This document shows positions 1 through 7,337 of a stretch of DNA of 7,563 bases, piece by piece. The DNA is taken from assembly GCA_018065745.1 (NCBI GenBank), contig JAGHSS010000055.1:1-7563 (forward strand), given 5' to 3'. The notes below the pieces were generated by a model. It was not told the origin of the DNA. It saw only the letters and a program-made list of their open reading frames with translations, and did no database searches. The position numbers and the translations under genes are program-made. Each line of letters opens with the position of its first letter. Position 1 is the first letter of the stretch. Source of the stretch: Candidatus Neoflavobacterium equi (GTDB lineage: Bacteria; Bacteroidota; Bacteroidia; Flavobacteriales; Flavobacteriaceae).

Positions 1-77
1 ATGAATAATTAACACAGTATTAGACATTTAAGAAAATATTACGTTTCTTGTAGTACAACTTTAACAGTTTTAATACT
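1..77. other. Upstream region of susC, no gene
   Basis: This AT-rich stretch precedes the SusC start. All three forward frames meet a stop within the first dozen bases, so no upstream coding tail is supported on this strand beyond a few codons. The best match to the Bacteroidota -7 box (TAnnTTTG) is TACGTTTC at 40-47, which has one mismatch and no TTG at the usual -33 distance, so I do not call a promoter. There is no clear Shine-Dalgarno sequence before the ATG at 78, which is normal for this phylum. Confidence 0.5.
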
Positions 78-3000
78 ATGAAAAACAAATGTAATTTCTT
101 ACTGTCGTTTTTGTTCTTGATGATCTGCCAAGTAATGGGAGCTCAGAACATTTCGATACAAGGAACAGTAACTGATCCAAACGGACTTCCACTCCCGGGA
201 GTTAGCGTAGTAGAAAAAGGAAGTCAAAATGGTACACAAACAGATTTTGACGGAAATTTCACTTTACAAACACAGGCTGGTAAATTAATTCAATTTAGTT
301 TTATCGGTATGATTACAAAAGAAGCACCTGCTTCTGCAAACAAAATGAACATTGTTCTTCAAGAAGAAGCAACAAACCTTCAAGAGGTAGTTGTAACGGC
401 ATTGGGAATTAAAAGATCAAAAAAATCTTTGGGATATTCATCTCAAGATGTAAAAAGTGAAAACTTAAACTCTGCGGGACAAACCAATGCGTTGAGTTCA
501 CTTTCTGGAAACGTTTCTGGTATACAAGTAACTGCTCCATCTTCAATGGGAGGATCTTCAAGAGTGGTTATCCGCGGTATTGGATCTGTAACAGGAAACA
601 ACAGACCTTTAATTGTTGTTGATGGTATTCCATTTGACAACTCAAACTACAACTCTTCAGACACTCAAAGAGGAGCTGGTGGACGTGACTACGGAGACGC
701 ATCTGCAGACATTAACCCAGACGACGTTGAATCTGTAACGGTTCTTAAAGGTGGTCCAGCAGCAGCATTGTACGGTTCACGTGCACAAAATGGTGTAATC
801 ATGTACACGACAAAATCTGCTAAAAAAGGTAAATCTGAAGTGAGCATCAAAACTGGTGTAACTTTAGAAAGCATCAACATCAGCCCTAAATTGCAAAAAC
901 AATATGGTGGTGGATCTACAATGGACAACCTTCTTACACAAGAAATAAACGGTAGAATCTACAACATTGCTGAATATGATGTGGATGAAAGCTGGGGACC
1001 AAAATATGATGCTAACTTAATGTATTTGCCTTGGAATGCATTTGATGCAGAAGACACAGCAAATTTCATGCAAGAAAAAGCATGGGTTTCTCCAAAAAAT
1101 GATGTAAACTCATTCTTCAATACAGGTATTACTTCAAATACCAACATCTCTATGAGTCATGCAAATGACAAAGCAAACATTCGTGCGTCTTTCTCTAACA
1201 CAATGACAGAAGGTATCATTCCTAACTCTTCTTTGAAGAGAAACACTTTTGGTGTTAATGGAGGTGCTAAATTGACAGAGCGTTTGAAATTTGACGGAGC
1301 TATGAACTACACCAATACCAATGGTTTCAACAGACCAGAACAAGGTTATGGTGACAACTCATTAGCACAAAAATTCTATCAATGGGGACAACGTCAGATT
1401 GATATGAAAGATTTGAGCTACTACAAATTGAGCAACGGTACACAAAGAACTTGGAACAGACAATCATGGGATGAAGGTGCACCAGCATATTCAGACAATG
1501 CATACTGGACTATTTATGAAAACACGTCTGATGACAAAAGAAACAGATATTATGGAAATGCGAAACTTCAATACAACTTCACAGACAATTTATATGCTGT
1601 AGGTAATGTATATGGAGACAGCTACAACTATACGGTAAGAGAGCGTGTTGCGATTTATTCTCAAGCGCAATCTAAATTCTCTCAATCCATGAGAACAATT
1701 TCTGAATTCAACTATGAAGCACGTTTACATTTTGACAAAAGATGGGAGCGTTTCTCTATCAACTCATTTATTGGAGCTAACAGAAAACACGCAAAATCAA
1801 CTGCTTTAACTGGAGAATCTTCAGGAGGATTAATCATCCCGAACTTATACAACTTGAGCAACTCTAAAAACTTAGCAATTGCTTCAAATTACGATTCTCA
1901 AAACAGAATTAACTCTGTTTACGGAATGGTATCTTTAGGATTTGATGACACGTTCTACTTAGAAGTAACAGACAGAAATGACTGGTTCTCTACAGTTAAA
2001 AAATCTGGAAACTACCCTTCAGCTACAGGAAGTGTGGTATTCTCAGAATTAGTTGGAGAAAATTCTTGGATGAGTTTTGGTAAAATTAGAGCTGGATGGG
2101 CTCAAGTAAGTAATGGTGCTGATGCATATACCAATAACAATTTCTACAGCATTGGAACACCATTCCAAGACAACCCAACTTATGGAAACACAGCAACTGC
2201 TAACAATCCAAACATCACTCCAGAAACTAAAACTACTAAAGAGTTAGGTCTTGAGATGAGATTGTTCAACAACCGTTTTGGTTTTGATGTAACTGTTTAT
2301 CAAGAAGACACAGAAGACTTGATTACCCCATTACAAACAACAGGATCTGTGGGTAACACAGCGCTTTATGTAAATGCTGGAGAATTGAGAAATAAAGGTA
2401 TTGAAGCTACAGTTTATGGTACCCCAATTAAAACAGACGATTTCTCTTGGGATATCAACGTGAACTTCTCTAAAAATGAAAACAAATTAATGTCTCTTTA
2501 CCAAGACACAGAAACGTTGACATTAGTTCAAGCGCCATTCTCTGTATCCTTGTTGGCAGTAGTTGGAGAAAAATACGGTCAAATCTTTGGAACTGACTTC
2601 GTTTATGACAACAACGGAAACAAAATTATTGAAGATGATGGAAGCTATGCAGTAAGCGAGCAAAAGAACTTAGGTTCAATCATTCCAGACTACAATATGG
2701 GTATTAGAAATACATTCACATACAAAGGAGTTAAATTATCAGCTTTATTGGACATCCAAAAAGGAGGTAAATATTTCTCTACAACTCACATGTGGGGTCA
2801 CTACACAGGAATGTTAGAAGAAACAGCTGCTAATGGCATCCGTGAAAACGGAATTGTTTTGAACGGTGTTCAAAGAGATGGGACAACAAACGAAGTCGTT
2901 TTAGATGGATACGATTGGGCTTTCAACCACTACAATGGAGTTGATGCACAAAATGTATTTGACGCAGACTACTTCAAATTAAGAGAGGTTACTTTGGGTT

Positions 3001-3206
3001 ACAGCTTCCCTAAAAAAGTTTTAGGTGAAAAAATTGCTTCTTTAAGTTTTAATTTATTCGCAAGAAACTTATTTACTTGGGGATTAGACTGGAAAGGTAT
3101 GGATCCTGAAAACACTAGTTATGGTTCAGGAAACGTTCAAGGTCTTGAAGGAGGTTCACTTCCATCAACTCGTACTTATGGTATGAATGTAGAAATCAAA
3201 TTTTAA
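78..3206 (+). CDS. SusC/RagA-family TonB-linked outer-membrane transporter
   Basis: This 1042-residue protein is a TonB-dependent outer-membrane importer of the SusC type, which moves glycans, peptides or similar oligomers into the periplasm using energy from TonB-ExbBD. Residues 1-22 form a signal peptide with a hydrophobic core and an Ala before the likely cut (MGA/QN). Residues 27-85 are a carboxypeptidase-regulatory-like beta-sandwich (IQGTVTDPNGLPLPGV, then TDFDGNF), typical of SusC. A TonB-box-like EVVVTALGIKR follows at 103-113. The plug domain spans about 115-245 and contains RGIGS, PLIVVDGIPF and VLKGGPAAALYGSRAQNGV. The rest is a beta-barrel rich in Asn, Tyr and Phe that ends in a terminal Phe (VEIKF), as expected for Bam-assembled barrels. 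The length is usual for the family and no frame breaks are seen. The susD-like gene starts 11 bases downstream, so the two are very likely co-transcribed. The substrate cannot be deduced because no enzyme gene is nearby. Confidence 0.96.
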   Translation: MKNKCNFLLSFLFLMICQVMGAQNISIQGTVTDPNGLPLPGVSVVEKGSQNGTQTDFDGNFTLQTQAGKLIQFSFIGMITKEAPASANKMNIVLQEEATNLQEVVVTALGIKRSKKSLGYSSQDVKSENLNSAGQTNALSSLSGNVSGIQVTAPSSMGGSSRVVIRGIGSVTGNNRPLIVVDGIPFDNSNYNSSDTQRGAGGRDYGDASADINPDDVESVTVLKGGPAAALYGSRAQNGVIMYTTKSAKKGKSEVSIKTGVTLESINISPKLQKQYGGGSTMDNLLTQEINGRIYNIAEYDVDESWGPKYDANLMYLPWNAFDAEDTANFMQEKAWVSPKNDVNSFFNTGITSNTNISMSHANDKANIRASFSNTMTEGIIPNSSLKRNTFGVNGGAKLTERLKFDGAMNYTNTNGFNRPEQGYGDNSLAQKFYQWGQRQIDMKDLSYYKLSNGTQRTWNRQSWDEGAPAYSDNAYWTIYENTSDDKRNRYYGNAKLQYNFTDNLYAVGNVYGDSYNYTVRERVAIYSQAQSKFSQSMRTISEFNYEARLHFDKRWERFSINSFIGANRKHAKSTALTGESSGGLIIPNLYNLSNSKNLAIASNYDSQNRINSVYGMVSLGFDDTFYLEVTDRNDWFSTVKKSGNYPSATGSVVFSELVGENSWMSFGKIRAGWAQVSNGADAYTNNNFYSIGTPFQDNPTYGNTATANNPNITPETKTTKELGLEMRLFNNRFGFDVTVYQEDTEDLITPLQTTGSVGNTALYVNAGELRNKGIEATVYGTPIKTDDFSWDINVNFSKNENKLMSLYQDTETLTLVQAPFSVSLLAVVGEKYGQIFGTDFVYDNNGNKIIEDDGSYAVSEQKNLGSIIPDYNMGIRNTFTYKGVKLSALLDIQKGGKYFSTTHMWGHYTGMLEETAANGIRENGIVLNGVQRDGTTNEVVLDGYDWAFNHYNGVDAQNVFDADYFKLREVTLGYSFPKKVLGEKIASLSFNLFARNLFTWGLDWKGMDPENTSYGSGNVQGLEGGSLPSTRTYGMNVEIKF

Positions 3207-3217
3207 TTAAGAGACAG

Positions 3218-4789
3218 ATGAAAAAGCAAATCAAATCAATAGTTTCCATTTTTGCATTTATGTCCCTTGTTGGATGTACGGACAATTTTGAAAACATCAA
3301 CGACAATCCAAATAACCCAGTTGAAGTACCAACTTACGGGATATTTAACTACGCTTCAAAAGAAGTTGTAGGGGTTAACCAACGTGGAAGTTTTGGATCA
3401 GCAAGGTTAATTTTACCTTGGGTTCAATATTCTGCACAACGAAATTATACAGAAGAAGATCGTTTCCAATTTAGAGTTAGCACAAACAATAGCATCTTTA
3501 ACAGCTATTACAGACAGGCTAAAAACTTTAAGGACATCATTGATTTAAATACAAATCCTGAGACAGCAGTTACTGCTGCGTTGTATGGAAATACAGACAA
3601 TCAAATTGCATCTTCAAGAATTATGTTGGCTTACATTTTCTCTAACTTAGTAGATATGTTTGGAGATGTACCATATTATTCTTACGGAAATCAAGATGCA
3701 GATTTCCAAGCTTTAGACTTGGGTAACTTGACTCCAAAATTCGCTTCTCAAGAAAAAATCTACACAGATCTTTTAGAGGAATTGAAACAGGCGTCAGAGC
3801 AAATTGACATGAACGAAGGAATTTTCTTCAACAACCAAGGAGACAATTTATTTCAATCACCAGAAAAGTTGAAGCGTTTTGCAAATTCATTGCGTTTGAG
3901 AATTGCAAACCGTGTTAAAGCTGTAATTCCAACTGCCAATGCACACATTCAAGATGCCATTGCTTCTGGAGTTATGCTTTCAAACAATGATACTGTTGGT
4001 CTTCAATATGAAAACAACTCTGTGAATCCTGCCCCAACATATGAGGCATTCTTCATTGACAACAGAACAGATTACACCATTTCTAAAACTTTCGTTGATG
4101 TAATGAAAGGAGAAACTAGTATTTATCCAGTGGATCCAAGGTTACAAATTTTTGCAGCTCCAGTAGGAGTTTCAAAAGCGAATTCATTAAGCAATGCATA
4201 TGAGCCAACAGATGACTTGACAAAATACCAAGGGATGCCTTATGGTATTGCATCAGGACAAACGGCTACACAAAGAGCAAGAGCGTCACTTTATGGAAAT
4301 GCTATTTTCAGAGCAGACTACACAGAAATCTTGATGGAGTATGCAGAAGTAGAATTTTTATTGGCTGAAGTAAACGGATGGAATCAAACAAACTATGAAA
4401 ATGGGGTGCGTGCTTCTATGGAACGTTGGGGAGTGGACAGTGCTAAAATTGACACCTTCATCGCAGATTTACCAGCAGCAAGTGAAGAGACTGTGATCAC
4501 TCAAAAATACATGGCGTTATTCATGCAACCTTATGAAGCATGGGCGGAATACAGAAGAACAGGATTCCCTAACTTCTTAATTCAACCAGGTGGAACAGGA
4601 ACGGCAATCACTCCAATTTCAGGGTCATTGACTTATACTTTTACACCTTTGGAAGACTTGACAGAGATGCCAACACGTGTACCTTACCCGTTAAACCAAG
4701 CAACATTGACACCAATACAGTACAATGAAGCGGTTCAACACATGGGACCAGACACAATGGATACCAAACTTATTTGGGATTTAAACTAA
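3218..4789 (+). CDS. SusD/RagB-family nutrient-binding outer-membrane lipoprotein
   Basis: This 523-residue protein is the expected partner of the upstream SusC. It would sit as a lid on the barrel at the cell surface and capture the substrate. Residues 1-20 are a lipoprotein signal with the lipobox LVGC, Cys20 being the lipidated residue. The next residues are acidic (TDNFENIND), compatible with the surface-export signals seen in Bacteroidota lipoproteins. The mature N-terminus (FENINDNPNNPVEVP), LVDMFGDVPYY at 144-154, PYEAWAEYRRTGFP at 438-451, RVPYPLNQ at 487-494 and the C-terminal PDTMDTKLIWDLN resemble the SusD-like_2 branch of the family, whose fold is TPR-like helices. Assigning that branch rests on remembered motifs. 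The gene is complete, lies 11 bases after susC, and is followed by a strong intrinsic terminator, so susC-susD appears to end the operon. Ligand identity is unknown. Confidence 0.94.
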   Translation: MKKQIKSIVSIFAFMSLVGCTDNFENINDNPNNPVEVPTYGIFNYASKEVVGVNQRGSFGSARLILPWVQYSAQRNYTEEDRFQFRVSTNNSIFNSYYRQAKNFKDIIDLNTNPETAVTAALYGNTDNQIASSRIMLAYIFSNLVDMFGDVPYYSYGNQDADFQALDLGNLTPKFASQEKIYTDLLEELKQASEQIDMNEGIFFNNQGDNLFQSPEKLKRFANSLRLRIANRVKAVIPTANAHIQDAIASGVMLSNNDTVGLQYENNSVNPAPTYEAFFIDNRTDYTISKTFVDVMKGETSIYPVDPRLQIFAAPVGVSKANSLSNAYEPTDDLTKYQGMPYGIASGQTATQRARASLYGNAIFRADYTEILMEYAEVEFLLAEVNGWNQTNYENGVRASMERWGVDSAKIDTFIADLPAASEETVITQKYMALFMQPYEAWAEYRRTGFPNFLIQPGGTGTAITPISGSLTYTFTPLEDLTEMPTRVPYPLNQATLTPIQYNEAVQHMGPDTMDTKLIWDLN

Positions 4790-4795
4790 TAACCT

Positions 4796-4828
4796 AAAAA
4801 CCACTGCTCAGGCAGTGGTTTTTTTTTT
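4796..4828 (+). terminator. Intrinsic terminator after susD
   Basis: A perfect hairpin has arms CCACTGC (4801-4807) and GCAGTGG (4812-4818) around a TCAG loop. Flanking A bases (4796-4800) can pair with T bases (4819-4823) to lengthen the stem to 12 bp. A run of ten T bases follows (4819-4828). The stem begins seven bases after the susD stop codon, so it ends the susC-susD transcript. The A-run on the other side gives only five T bases on the minus strand, so reverse activity would be weaker. Confidence 0.93.
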
Positions 4829-4835
4829 ATCTTTG
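4828..4835 (+). promoter_or_regulatory. Bacteroidota -7 promoter box for rlmB
   Basis: TATCTTTG matches the TAnnTTTG -7 consensus of Bacteroidota housekeeping promoters at every fixed position. Its first T is also the last T of the terminator tract. Only four bases separate the box from the ATG at 4840. Since initiation in this class normally occurs a few bases after the box, the transcript probably starts at or next to the start codon and is leaderless or nearly so. No TTG lies at the usual -33 distance, because that space is filled by the terminator stem. The start-site placement is inference. Confidence 0.72.
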
Positions 4836-4839
4836 CAGC

Positions 4840-5574
4840 ATGCAAACAGAAGATCAAATATTTGGAATACGTGCAATTATCGAAGCGGTAAATGCATCAA
4901 AGGATATCGATAAAGTTTTTGTTCAAAAAGACGCGAACAGCGAATTGATGCAAGAGCTTTTGAAAACATTAAAAAGAAACAACATCAACTTCTCTTACGT
5001 TCCAGTAGAGAAACTAAATAAATTAACACATTTAAATCACCAAGGTGCCGTTGCTTCTATCGCTCCAATCAAATTCATCGGTTTAGAAGAATTGGTTGAA
5101 AAAGTTGCTGAGCAAGAAAAAGCGCCCTTATATTTAATTTTGGATCAGATTTCTGACGCCAGAAACTTTGGAGCTATTATTAGAACAGCAGAGTGTACTG
5201 GAGTGGATGGAATCATCATTCAAAAATCAGGAGCTGCACCAGTAAACGGGGACACCGTTAAAACTTCTGCAGGAGCGGTATTTAACATTCCAATCTGTAA
5301 GGTAGACCACATCAAAGATGCTATTTTCTATTTGCAAGGATCTGGAGTAACTACCGTTGCAGCGACAGAAAAAACAGAAAACAATATTTATGACATTGAC
5401 TTCAAAGAGCCAATCGCAATTGTGATGGGATCTGAGGACAAAGGAGTAAATCCATCAGTACTTAAGATCATTGATCAAAAGGCAAAATTACCAATGTACG
5501 GAACCATTTCTTCATTGAATGTATCTGTTGCTTGTGGAGCTTTCCTTTATGAAGCAGTAAGACAAAGATTATAA
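4840..5574 (+). CDS. rlmB: 23S rRNA (guanosine-2'-O)-methyltransferase, SpoU/TrmH family
   Basis: This 244-residue cytoplasmic enzyme should transfer a methyl group from S-adenosylmethionine to a ribose 2'-OH in RNA. The RlmB branch acts on a conserved guanosine of the 23S rRNA peptidyl-transferase region. Residues 1-76 form the L30e-like substrate-binding domain (IFGIRAIIEAV near the start, NHQGAVA at 66-72). The SPOUT knot domain carries all three family motifs: motif 1 with Asn109 and Arg115 (ARNFGAIIRTAE), motif 2 at 195-202 (VMGSEDKG, with Glu199), and motif 3 at 218-234 (PMYGTISSLNVSVACGA, with Asn227 and Ser229). Length is normal. The start at 4840 is fixed by the -7 box just upstream and by the canonical MxTEDQIFGIRAI beginning. 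The gene has its own promoter, so it is functionally separate from susC-susD. The exact modified nucleotide is inferred from family similarity; another RNA target of a TrmH-like enzyme cannot be excluded. Confidence 0.92.
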   Translation: MQTEDQIFGIRAIIEAVNASKDIDKVFVQKDANSELMQELLKTLKRNNINFSYVPVEKLNKLTHLNHQGAVASIAPIKFIGLEELVEKVAEQEKAPLYLILDQISDARNFGAIIRTAECTGVDGIIIQKSGAAPVNGDTVKTSAGAVFNIPICKVDHIKDAIFYLQGSGVTTVAATEKTENNIYDIDFKEPIAIVMGSEDKGVNPSVLKIIDQKAKLPMYGTISSLNVSVACGAFLYEAVRQRL

Positions 5575-5606
5575 TATATACTTGGGTTTTCTAATAACAA
5601 AATAAC

Positions 5607-6662
5607 ATGGACACACAAAAGACAGATGTAAAAATAGAATTTAGAAAACCCAATTATCCCATTCTTCCCCCTTTGGAGGCATATCTGGACACCTATTCCA
5701 GAACCACCAAAACCCGCATCTTATATGATGATTTATTGCGTTTTCAAGGCTGCATAGCTTTGGAAGACAAAGACGGGAATGACACCCTATGGCTCCGCGT
5801 TTACTACAATGAATTTGAGCGCATGGAGATTGAAGCCGCGCTGAACAAGGTCTACACCCTGTTGCATTCAGACGGAGATGAGCAGACCCTACCCTTCCTT
5901 ACCGTGGATTCCATTGACTATTGTACCTTTGGAAATTCCAAACCCTTTCGCGTCAAAGTGAGAAACATTTTGAACGACAATTTTACCAACTTTTACATCA
6001 AAAAGGCAGACGCCTCCCGCATATTTGGTTTGGAGTTGGAAGACATCCTATCCCAAAATCGCATCAATTTCCTGATCTACAAAGACACCCTTATAGAAGA
6101 GCACATCATTGGTATTCCAGGCGACGTTTTCATCAAAGATTTTCTGCCCAAATGCAGCAAGCAAGAGCAAGCCCAGATCGCCAAAGAATTTGTCAAATTC
6201 AATGAACGCTGCTTTTTAGGCCTTTTGGGAGACATGCGCTCCTACAACTACGTCATCATCCCCATCCACGATTTTGATCACGTACAGTACCGCATACGCC
6301 CCATAGATTTTGACCAACAGAGCTATGAAGGCAACCCAAAAATATATTTTCCACAGTTTTACAAAGAGAATTTCACGATGGTCAAGTTGGTATTAGACCA
6401 CTTATTACCCACCTCAGTAGAGCAGTACCGCAAAGAAGTCCGCTCCGTCATTTCCAAGCGCGTCAACAGCTCCCAAGAACGCTTAAACCACCTGTTGGAC
6501 CTCATGTCCCAGCAAGAATTGGCACCCCAAGAACACGTTGACAACCTCAAACACGCCTTAAACAAAATCACCAGAGAAGTAAGTTTCAAAAAAGCCACAA
6601 CCATGGGAGAGATCGTGCGTATAGGCTTAAACCTCGTGGTTAAAAACTACAAAATAAGCTAG
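5607..6662 (+). CDS. Conserved-looking protein of unknown function, possible divergent protein-kinase-like fold
   Basis: I do not recognise this 351-residue protein as a named family. It has no signal peptide or membrane segment and looks cytoplasmic. Several features in order resemble the protein-kinase-like (APH/HipA/Ser-Thr kinase) fold. FYIKKAD at 129-135 could supply the ATP-binding Lys (132 or 133). GLELEDIL at 141-148 could carry the helix-C Glu. HIIGIPGDVFI at 166-176 could be the strand and hinge. GDMRSYN at 208-214 places Asp209 five residues before Asn214, as in the catalytic loop. RPIDFDQ at 231-237 gives a DFD metal-binding motif 20 residues after that Asn. A helical C-terminal tail follows (about 255-350). 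No Gly-rich loop is obvious, so an inactive or atypical member is possible. It starts 32 bases after rlmB on the same strand and may be co-transcribed; a weak TATACTTG box (5577-5584) has one mismatch. Codons ending in C, such as CCC, ACC and CGC, are much commoner than in the upstream genes. The reading frame is certain; the fold is inference. Confidence 0.85.
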   Translation: MDTQKTDVKIEFRKPNYPILPPLEAYLDTYSRTTKTRILYDDLLRFQGCIALEDKDGNDTLWLRVYYNEFERMEIEAALNKVYTLLHSDGDEQTLPFLTVDSIDYCTFGNSKPFRVKVRNILNDNFTNFYIKKADASRIFGLELEDILSQNRINFLIYKDTLIEEHIIGIPGDVFIKDFLPKCSKQEQAQIAKEFVKFNERCFLGLLGDMRSYNYVIIPIHDFDHVQYRIRPIDFDQQSYEGNPKIYFPQFYKENFTMVKLVLDHLLPTSVEQYRKEVRSVISKRVNSSQERLNHLLDLMSQQELAPQEHVDNLKHALNKITREVSFKKATTMGEIVRIGLNLVVKNYKIS

Positions 6663-6740
6663 GTTACCATTATATAGATTACACTTTAAAAGAAATTAAA
6701 TCACCTTTCAAAATCCCATTTGAGCATCATATCAATCATT

Positions 6741-6850
6741 TGGGCGTTCCCCGTTCCCCGCTGCGCCGGGCAACGCGTCGCGTGTTGCGCTATATCTTTT
6801 AGTCGGCAGTGCCTCCCAAAAGGATGCCGCTTCACCCGCTAACGCAACAC
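6741..6850. repeat. GC-rich structured intergenic element with nested inverted repeats
   Basis: A GC-rich island interrupts AT-rich DNA. It starts with GGGCGTT and a tandem GTTCCCC duplication (6746-6752 and 6753-6759). It contains a near-perfect hairpin, GCAACGCG (6770-6777) with CGTGTTGC (6781-6788) around a three-base loop and one G-T pair. A second set of arms, GTGTTGCG (6782-6789) and CGCAACAC (6843-6850), pairs perfectly and encloses ATCTTTT (6794-6800) with AAAAGGAT (6819-6825, one G-T pair) and a small GGC/GCC tip (6805-6813). GCGTT (6744-6748) can also pair with AACGC (6841-6845). From memory, similar GGGCGTT...AAAAGGATGCCGC...CTAACGC segments are scattered between flavobacterial genes, but I cannot verify this. 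The function is unknown; a mobile repeat or a structured RNA are both possible. Confidence 0.6.
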
Positions 6851-6883
6851 CCACACCATTCAATTAATCGCTGTTACTCAATT

Positions 6884-6995
6884 ATTGTGAACACTGAATT
6901 GAGGACTGCATTGAGCACTACATTAAACATTACATTGAACACACTACATTGAACATTGCATTGAGCACTGCATTAAACATTGCATTAATCACTTT
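6884..6995. repeat. Degenerate 12-bp tandem array, about nine units
   Basis: Nine adjacent units follow the pattern ATTGARCAYTRC. Seven are 12 bp long and two are 14 bp (6884-6897 and 6934-6947). Examples are ATTGAGCACTAC (6910-6921), ATTAAACATTAC (6922-6933), ATTGAACATTGC (6948-6959), ATTGAGCACTGC (6960-6971) and ATTAAACATTGC (6972-6983). The pair GAGCACTRC then AAACATTRC occurs twice, so a two-unit block was probably copied. The array begins 33 bases after the GC-rich element. It has no convincing start or coding frame across its full length. Confidence 0.85.
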
Positions 6996-7057
6996 CACCA
7001 TCCTTTACTTTGTATAAAGTAGTAACCGATGCTTTGTAATTTATGTACACCTATTCA

Positions 7058-7128
7058 TCATATTATGTAATGATTTTACTTCATATTTTGCAATAATTCA
7101 AACATCATATTTTGCATTAACACATAGA
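7058..7128. repeat. Short degenerate 24-bp repeat, three copies
   Basis: TCATATTTTGCA occurs exactly at 7081-7092 and again at 7105-7116, 24 bases apart. A related copy, TCATATTATGTA, with two differences, begins at 7058, 23 bases earlier. Outside the shared 12-base core the copies agree only partly. This could be a decayed tandem repeat related to the neighbouring arrays or chance similarity in AT-rich DNA. Confidence 0.5.
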
Positions 7129-7337
7129 TTTCAATCTGTATAAACTCATGCATTTTCTATATTCAAATCCAATGTATTAACAATTGCATCATAAATTACA
7201 TCGTCAAATAGATTCTATAATACTTACAGAAACCCTCATTTAAAGCTTCCAAATACATCATACACATCCAATTAAACCTCATGTATAATCACGCTTTTAA
7301 ACGTCAATAAAGGCCTTACCAAACTCCTTTCTAAATT

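Noticed and set aside
40..47. TACGTTTC as a promoter box for susC
   Set aside because: It has a mismatch at the last conserved G and no TTG at the -33 distance. The true promoter may lie elsewhere in the leader or upstream of the window.
443..1343. Several minus-strand open frames of 62-79 codons inside susC
   Set aside because: They lie antisense within a clearly coding, intact susC, show no recognisable motifs and reflect the codon pattern of the + strand gene.
5577..5584. TATACTTG as a separate promoter for the 351-residue gene
   Set aside because: One conserved T is replaced by C and no -33 element is present. Co-transcription with rlmB explains the spacing equally well.
5921..6205. A 94-codon frame overlapping the 351-residue gene in another + frame
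   Set aside because: Its translation is rich in His, Gln and Arg with no domain pattern. It is a shadow of the C-rich gene it overlaps.
6359..6604. An 81-codon minus-strand frame at the 3' end of the 351-residue gene
   Set aside because: It is antisense to the real gene, has no motif and no promoter that I can see.
6741..6850. Integron attC site or integron cassette boundary
   Set aside because: GGGCGTT and CTAACGC look superficially like attC ends, but the cores GTTRRRY and RYYYAAC are not matched in the right positions on either strand, and there is no integrase or cassette.
6949..7017. A 22-residue hydrophobic peptide (TTG start) on the + strand across the 12-bp array
   Set aside because: It has only a non-ATG start and no promoter or binding-site signal. 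The hydrophobicity comes from repeat composition.
7005..7025. ACTTTGTATAAAGT hairpin as a terminator
   Set aside because: The stem is only five A/T-rich pairs and is not followed by a T-run on either strand.
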